Assembly (NCBI RefSeq): GCF_016612865.1
Contig: NZ_JAENZZ010000002.1
Coordinates: 186,001-250,000 of the forward strand
Length of the DNA stretch: 64,000 nt
Direction of reading: 5' to 3'
From: Blastococcus sp. TML/M2B
Lineage (GTDB): Bacteria > Actinomycetota > Actinomycetes > Mycobacteriales > Geodermatophilaceae
A program made the translations under genes and the position numbers. The notes under the pieces were generated by a model that was not told the DNA's origin, made no database searches, and was given only the letters and a program-made list of their open reading frames with translations. Shown piece by piece: positions 63,035-64,000 of this stretch (position 1 is its first letter; the number at the start of each line of letters is the position of its first letter).

Positions 63035-64000
63035 CGGATCAGCGTCCGGGCCTGGGCGAACAGAGCCAGGGTGTGCGCGTGCAGCTGGTCGCCGACCGCC
63101 ACCGGGGCCAGGCCGGCGCAGGCGCGGGCGTGGGTCCCCTCCAGCACGATGCCGAGCTTGAAGCAGGCCAGCACCCGGTACCAGGTGATCGCGGAGAGGT
63201 CGCGGCTGCTGTGCTCGGCGTAGCAGGCGACCAGCTCGTCCGGCGTCGCCAGCCCGCCGGCCGCGGCGAGCGCCGAGGGGCGCTGCGAGCCGGGGGCGCC
63301 GTCCTGCGCCGGCCACGTCGCGAGCAGCCAGCCGAGGTCGAGCAGCGGATCCCCGACCGTGACCATCTCCCAGTCGACGACGGCGGCCACCTCCGGGCCG
63401 GTGCGGGAGAACAGCAGGTTGGCCAGGTGGAAGTCGCCGTGCACGAGGCCGGGACGGGCCGCCGGCGGACGGTGCCGCTCCAGCCAGCGGGCCACCTCGC
63501 CGACGCCGGGGATCTCGGGGCCCGGGTAGCCGTCGAGCGCGGCGTAGGAGTCCAGCTCGCGCAGCCACCGGCCCACCTGCCGCTCGAGGAACCCCTCGGG
63601 GTGCCCGAGGTCGCCCAGCCCGAGGGCCTCGTGGTCGATCTCGCCGAGGACCGCCGCGGCACGGGCGGCGCTGCGGCCCATCGCGGCCCGCAGCGCCGGG
63701 TCGCCGGCGTGCGGCTCCGGCAGCTCGACGGTCGCGTTGAATCCGTCGACGTCCTCCATGAGGTAGAAGACGGCCCCGCCGAGAACGCCGGGGTCCGCGC
63801 ACGCCGCGATGACGGCGGGGACGGGCACGGGGGTGGACGCGAGTGCTGCCAGCACCCGCATCTCCCGGACCAGCGCGTCGTTGCTGCGCGGGCGGAGGTG
63901 CCGGGGCGGGCGGCGGAGCACGTACCGACGTCCGCCCCGCCGCACCCGCAGCATCACGTTCTGGGTCCCGCCGGGGATCGGGTCGAACTGGCCGAACTCG
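63031..64000 (-). CDS. APH-type phosphotransferase family protein (partial, runs off window end)
   Basis: At least 322 residues of an aminoglycoside-phosphotransferase/kinase-like fold. The glycine loop region PGGTQNVMLRV, PRSNDALVREMRVLAAL, the catalytic HGDFHLANLLFS (Brenner motif with Asp and Asn) and VVDWEMVTVGDPLLDLGW (DFG-like Asp) are present. It is the ACAD10/11-like branch often coupled to acyl-CoA dehydrogenases or SDRs, acting on hydroxyacyl-CoA or similar. The N-terminus lies beyond 64000. Confidence 0.88.
   Translation of the reverse strand, partial: EFGQFDPIPGGTQNVMLRVRRGGRRYVLRRPPRHLRPRSNDALVREMRVLAALASTPVPVPAVIAACADPGVLGGAVFYLMEDVDGFNATVELPEPHAGDPALRAAMGRSAARAAAVLGEIDHEALGLGDLGHPEGFLERQVGRWLRELDSYAALDGYPGPEIPGVGEVARWLERHRPPAARPGLVHGDFHLANLLFSRTGPEVAAVVDWEMVTVGDPLLDLGWLLATWPAQDGAPGSQRPSALAAAGGLATPDELVACYAEHSSRDLSAITWYRVLACFKLGIVLEGTHARACAGLAPVAVGDQLHAHTLALFAQARTLIR

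Overview
The window is very GC-rich, with dense genes, many GTG starts and many 4-bp ATGA/GTGA gene overlaps. Mycofactocin-coupled dehydrogenases, MoxR/VWA pairs, MMPL exporters and a DosS/DosR-type sensor pair all point to a high-GC actinobacterium. Geodermatophilaceae (Geodermatophilus, Blastococcus, Modestobacter) is my best guess; it is an inference from gene content, not a search result.

Layout. 1-4.2 kb: a TetR (MftR-like) regulator diverges from two tandem mycofactocin-coupled SDR genes and a MoxR ATPase/VWA pair. 4.4-6.7 kb: a membrane iron-sulfur oxidoreductase. 6.8-10.5 kb: a TetR regulator diverging from an MMPL exporter. 10.5-18.3 kb: an acyl-CoA/hydrolase region. One minus-strand operon encodes an acyl-CoA ligase, a thioesterase, a BtrH-like protein and a dienelactone hydrolase; another encodes an acyl-CoA dehydrogenase and an MBL hydrolase. 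A TetR regulator sits between them, and matching palindromes lie at both operon fronts. 18.4-21.4 kb: an MFS gene split by a 2.2-kb block carrying truncated aroA, an intact aldehyde dehydrogenase and a truncated SRAP gene. 21.5-26.1 kb: an SDR, an esterase, a Baeyer-Villiger-type monooxygenase and a frameshifted AraC regulator. 26.2-34.9 kb: a DHA2 exporter with a MarR regulator, and a second TetR/MMPL pair whose shared operator is split by an IS982-family element.

35.8-43.4 kb is an accessory island. It holds excisionase-like HTH genes, an AbrB-like protein, a tyrosine recombinase with an in-frame stop, four repeats resembling an IS end, unknown genes and a pentapeptide-repeat protein.

44.0-62.3 kb looks like a DosR-type dormancy or low-oxygen stress locus. 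It carries a broken PEP synthase fragment, two Acg-type nitroreductase-fold proteins, a DUF5335 protein, a GH65 phosphorylase, two tandem universal stress proteins, a P-type ATPase, a GAF-GAF DosS-like kinase, a DosR-like regulator, a flavodoxin, phosphoketolase and acetate kinase. Sites resembling the known DosR box occur 35-145 bp upstream of several of these genes. Together they suggest substrate-level ATP formation (xylulose-5-P to acetyl-P to acetate plus ATP) and redox and stress management under respiration arrest. 62.3-64 kb: an SDR and a partial APH-type phosphotransferase.

Several otherwise well-conserved genes (acyl-CoA ligase, AraC, the DosR-like regulator, both MFS pieces) are each out of frame by one extra G/C base. 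This skew should be checked as a sequencing artefact before any of them is called a pseudogene.
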